From: an uncultured Clostridia bacterium
GTDB lineage: Bacteria; Bacillota; Clostridia; Oscillospirales; Ruminococcaceae
Reading direction: 5' to 3'
Assembly: GCA_944387315.1 (NCBI GenBank)
Contig: CALXEL010000035.1
Coordinates: 1 to 52,169 of the forward strand
Length of the DNA: 52,169 bases
Part shown: one piece after another, positions 50,056 to 52,169 of the stretch
Numbering within the stretch: position 1 is the first letter of the stretch
How the letters are laid out: every line of letters begins with the position of its first letter
Program-made: the position numbers and the translations under genes
Notes under the pieces: generated by a model
Told to the model about the DNA's origin: nothing
What the model saw: only the letters and a program-made list of their open reading frames with translations
The model's database searches: none

Positions 50056-50085
50056 TAGTATTTCTCGCCCTGCTATTTTTATACA
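50056..50085 (-). promoter_or_regulatory. possible sigma-G/sigma-F type promoter of spoVT
   Basis: On the minus strand TGTATA (50085-50080), a 17-bp spacer and AATACTA (50062-50056). This is close to the forespore consensus TGAATA-N17/18-CATACTA. The family precedent is that spoVT is made under sigma-G. Confidence 0.4.
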
Positions 50086-50151
50086 GCCTTTACGGATTTT
50101 TCAAAACGCAACCGATAGGTTCTTAAATCCATTTTATTTTAAAAAAATAAA

Positions 50152-50181
50152 GGGGCCCGCCAAAACAGAATGGCCGGCCCC
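50152..50181 (-). terminator. terminator after the M20 peptidase gene
   Basis: On the minus strand GGGGCCGGCC and GGCGGGCCCC pair with one mismatch around a 10-nt loop, followed by TTTATTTTTTT. Confidence 0.8.
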
Positions 50182-50192
50182 AAACAAAACAT

Positions 50193-51383
50193 TTATAACT
50201 GGAAATCATCAATATTGGCAACTACGGACGCCCACATCTTGGTGCGGGTAAACAGGGATTCTACAATAGCATATTCGTTCATGGTGTGGTTCCACTGGCC
50301 CTGTACGCCACAGCTGTCCAAAGTGGGGATTCCCTCATACTGAGCTCTGGGGGAATCGGAACCGCCGCCCAGAGGTTTGCCTCCCACTTCTGGCAGATCA
50401 TACTCAGCCGCTACACCTTTTACAAAGTCCAGCAATTTCATTACATCCTCAGTGGCCTCATAGACATCCAGCTTGTTTAAGAAGGTGAGGGTTGTGGTAG
50501 TTCCCTCAATAAAGGTCTCTTTGCTGATTTCCTCCACGCCTTTCAGGATAACCTCTCCACCTTCCCGGCTGCTGTACCGGATATCCAGCACCGCTTCGCA
50601 GTGTTTGGGCACCGCGTTGGGTACTGTACCGCCGGAAATAGTACCAATATTGATGGTATTGCCATAGGGGTTTTCATTGAGAGCATGCAGCTTCATAATT
50701 TTACTGGCCATCTCTACAATAGAGGAGCGGCCGCCATAAAAATCATTGCCGGAATGGGTTTCCACACCCTCAACCTGCAGCAAAAATCTCTGGCAGGCCT
50801 TACGGCTGATACAAAGTTTGTTGTCAATCAGGCCGGTTTCCATGTTAAAGCACACCAAGCTGCCTTTGCACTCAGCCTGCATAACTTCCGCTGTTTGGGC
50901 ACCCTCATGGTTAATTTCCTCATCGCCGGCAAAAACAAATTTGATGGGACGCTCAGCCCAGCCCATGGCGTTGAGCGCTTTGACAGTATTGAGAGCAATG
51001 AGAATACCGCCCTTCATATCCAGGGCACCTGGTCCATGAGCCATTCCTTTTTCATCAATATAGAATGGGTTTTCCTCATGCATTTCAGGAGGAAATACTG
51101 TATCCATATGGCCAATAAAAAGGACTGGCTTACCGGGACGGTCAGCGCCCAGGGTACCAACCAGCAGATCGGCACGAGGTTCATTGGCAGGCCCTCCTAC
51201 CGGCAGATATTTGCATACAAAGCCCTCCTTTTCCATCTCCGCTTTCAGAAGATCAGAAAAGGCTTTTACCGCGTCCTTTTGACGGCTCCAACTTTTTTGG
51301 TTGACAAATTTCCGATACAGGTCGATGGTTTGATCCCGAGTGGCATCTACATAGGCAAATGCTTTACACATGTCTTTTGGCAT
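50193..51383 (-). CDS. M20-family metallopeptidase
   Basis: A 396-residue zinc-dependent exopeptidase of the M20 family, nearest in layout to glutamate carboxypeptidase and related deacylases. The metal and catalytic motifs are GHMDTVFP (His, Asp), GPGALDMKGG (bridging Asp), AGDEEINHEG (catalytic Glu pair), FNMETG and a C-terminal His in QWNHTMNEY. A dimerisation domain is inserted at about 200-310 (VEGVETHSG). There is no signal peptide, so it acts in the cytoplasm. The frame opens at 51440, but AAAGGAG lies before the ATG at 51383. The substrate, probably a dipeptide or N-acyl amino acid, is unknown. Confidence 0.92.
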   Translation of the reverse strand: MPKDMCKAFAYVDATRDQTIDLYRKFVNQKSWSRQKDAVKAFSDLLKAEMEKEGFVCKYLPVGGPANEPRADLLVGTLGADRPGKPVLFIGHMDTVFPPEMHEENPFYIDEKGMAHGPGALDMKGGILIALNTVKALNAMGWAERPIKFVFAGDEEINHEGAQTAEVMQAECKGSLVCFNMETGLIDNKLCISRKACQRFLLQVEGVETHSGNDFYGGRSSIVEMASKIMKLHALNENPYGNTINIGTISGGTVPNAVPKHCEAVLDIRYSSREGGEVILKGVEEISKETFIEGTTTTLTFLNKLDVYEATEDVMKLLDFVKGVAAEYDLPEVGGKPLGGGSDSPRAQYEGIPTLDSCGVQGQWNHTMNEYAIVESLFTRTKMWASVVANIDDFQL

Positions 51384-51444
51384 GGTACACAACTCCTTTT
51401 TCTTCGGTATCAACAGCCGGCTCACAGGCCGGTGCTTCATCCTC

Positions 51445-51473
51445 AGTATAGCAAAGGCGCCATCCTTTTACAA
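51445..51473 (-). promoter_or_regulatory. promoter of the M20 peptidase gene
   Basis: On the minus strand TTGTAA (51473-51468), a 17-bp spacer and TATACT (51450-51445). Confidence 0.65.
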
Positions 51474-51496
51474 TAGATTGCAGTGACAATCAAAAA

Positions 51497-51524
51497 CCCC
51501 GCACATTCCAAAGAATGTGCGGGG
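51497..51524. terminator. terminator after the right-edge gene
   Basis: CCCCGCACATTC and GAATGTGCGGGG around CAAA. On the minus strand it is followed by TTTTTGATT. Confidence 0.88.
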
Positions 51525-51600
51525 CTTTGTTTTACAGGAGAACCCTCAGTGCGCGGTATTTCGGAAGAAGAAACCGCTGCACTGCTGTGAAACCGTACTC

Positions 51601-52169
51601 TTATCTACCAGTGTTGGGGTTGGGCTTACCAGTTGTGCTGCCGCCGCCGCTGGGGGTGGAGGTAGAAGAACTGGAGGAGCTGGTAGTAGTAGTTTTCAGC
51701 TTCATGTCGGAGATGGCGTAGGATTTCAGAGTTCTGGTTCTGATATGCCATGCGCCGTAATCGTCGTCGTACTCAGCGTTGGCAACCTCTTTGGCGCCGT
51801 CAGCAGTTACCTCATAGATGTAGCTGTCCTCGTCGGCGAAGATATACAGGTCACCAATTCTGTTGAAGGAAGGAGTAGCGCCCCAGGAGATAAAGTCGAT
51901 GTTGGCCTCGTCATACTTGGAAGCGAACTCAGAGTTAAACTTGGTGCTGTAGCCCAGGTTCAGCTCGGACTGGCCGTTTACGTTGACGGTGAACAGAGCG
52001 TCCTCGCCAAACTCGATATCGATTACATCGGCGTCGTCAGCCAACTTTACAACCTCGCCGCTGTCCTTGTCGATATAAACGCTGTCAACAGGTCTACCAT
52101 CGTCATATTTGGGGTTTTTGATCTCTATACCCAGCTTGCAGGTGGGAACGTCTTTGGACTTGGTGGTAG
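51601..52169 (-). CDS. C-terminal part of an uncharacterised, probably extracellular protein
   Basis: The frame is open to the right edge, so only the last 189 residues are visible. Most of it is beta-rich and acidic (DDADVIDIEFGEDALFTVNV, FADEDSYIYEVTADG), which suggests a secreted or surface protein. It ends in a Thr/Ser-rich stretch (about 16 residues of mostly T and S), a Gly-rich SGGGST segment and the terminal sequence GKPNPNTGR. NPNTG resembles an NPxTG sorting-type motif, but there is no hydrophobic helix or basic tail after it, so classical sortase anchoring is not supported. No known family is recognised from this fragment. Confidence 0.8.
   Translation of the reverse strand, partial: TTKSKDVPTCKLGIEIKNPKYDDGRPVDSVYIDKDSGEVVKLADDADVIDIEFGEDALFTVNVNGQSELNLGYSTKFNSEFASKYDEANIDFISWGATPSFNRIGDLYIFADEDSYIYEVTADGAKEVANAEYDDDYGAWHIRTRTLKSYAISDMKLKTTTTSSSSSSTSTPSGGGSTTGKPNPNTGR

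Overview
This window looks like a chromosomal segment of a low-to-mid GC, spore-lineage Firmicute (Bacillota), most likely class Clostridia and probably an Oscillospirales/Ruminococcaceae-type gut anaerobe. The basis is a SpoVT-type regulator, a class III fructose-1,6-bisphosphatase, a split transketolase, the Gram-positive order rimP-nusA-rnpM-ylxQ-infB-rbfA-nrnA-truB-ribF/rpsO-pnp, strong AGGAGG-type ribosome binding sites, and TTGACA/TATAAT promoters. The lineage is an inference from gene content. I see no rRNA, tRNA, CRISPR array, insertion sequence or prophage, and no gene-free stretch longer than about 300 bp.

Layout. 1-2870: the 3' end of a chromate-type transporter gene, then a CsoR-family metal sensor and a P1B heavy-metal ATPase whose promoter carries a near-perfect tandem repeat. 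2889-4823: a split transketolase (both halves on the minus strand) with a structured mRNA leader. 5000-9879: an orphan membrane protein, an AraC/GyrI regulator and a UvrD/PcrA-like helicase. 9943-13930 (minus): a short-chain dehydrogenase, an AI-2E/PerM family permease and an ABC-F protein. 14190-19116 (plus): two RlmD/TrmA-type RNA uracil methyltransferases flanking a LURP-one-like protein and two tandem creatininase-family paralogues. 19242-24655 (plus): an OmpR-type response regulator and histidine kinase, then a VTC-domain protein, a DUF4956 membrane protein and a large Cthe_2159-like carbohydrate-binding lipoprotein. 24728-30026 (minus): an ECF sigma factor with an RsgI/PepSY anti-sigma protein; ferredoxin, membrane Fe-S protein and ArsR regulator; an SGNH hydrolase; a PadR regulator with its membrane partner. 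30217-33158 (plus): class III FBPase and an amidohydrolase. 33219-38369 (minus): a BusR-like GntR/RCK_C regulator, an unknown membrane protein, proBA, and a CNNM/CorC-type transporter.

38560-49293 (minus) is the core translation and RNA-processing block: rimP, nusA, rnpM, ylxQ, infB, rbfA, nrnA, truB, ribF, then rpsO and pnp from their own promoter. Several genes overlap by 4 to 11 nt. Three leaders in this block carry clear RNA structure: a weak hairpin between the rimP-nusA promoter and rimP, a multi-stem leader before rpsO, and a long nested hairpin before pnp. ribF has no ATG, GTG or TTG ahead of its essential N-terminal motif and appears to start at CTG. The window ends with spoVT, an M20 peptidase, and the C-terminal part of a secreted-looking Ser/Thr-rich protein that runs off the right edge.

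I do not see one spectacular new system. The most interesting material is regulatory: four helically phased repeats in front of the VTC/DUF4956/Cthe_2159 operon, the candidate NusA attenuator, the transketolase leader, the dyads in front of the PadR and BusR-like genes, the CsoR-type tandem repeat, and the less familiar modules (ferredoxin/membrane Fe-S/ArsR, ECF/RsgI-PepSY, twin creatininases).
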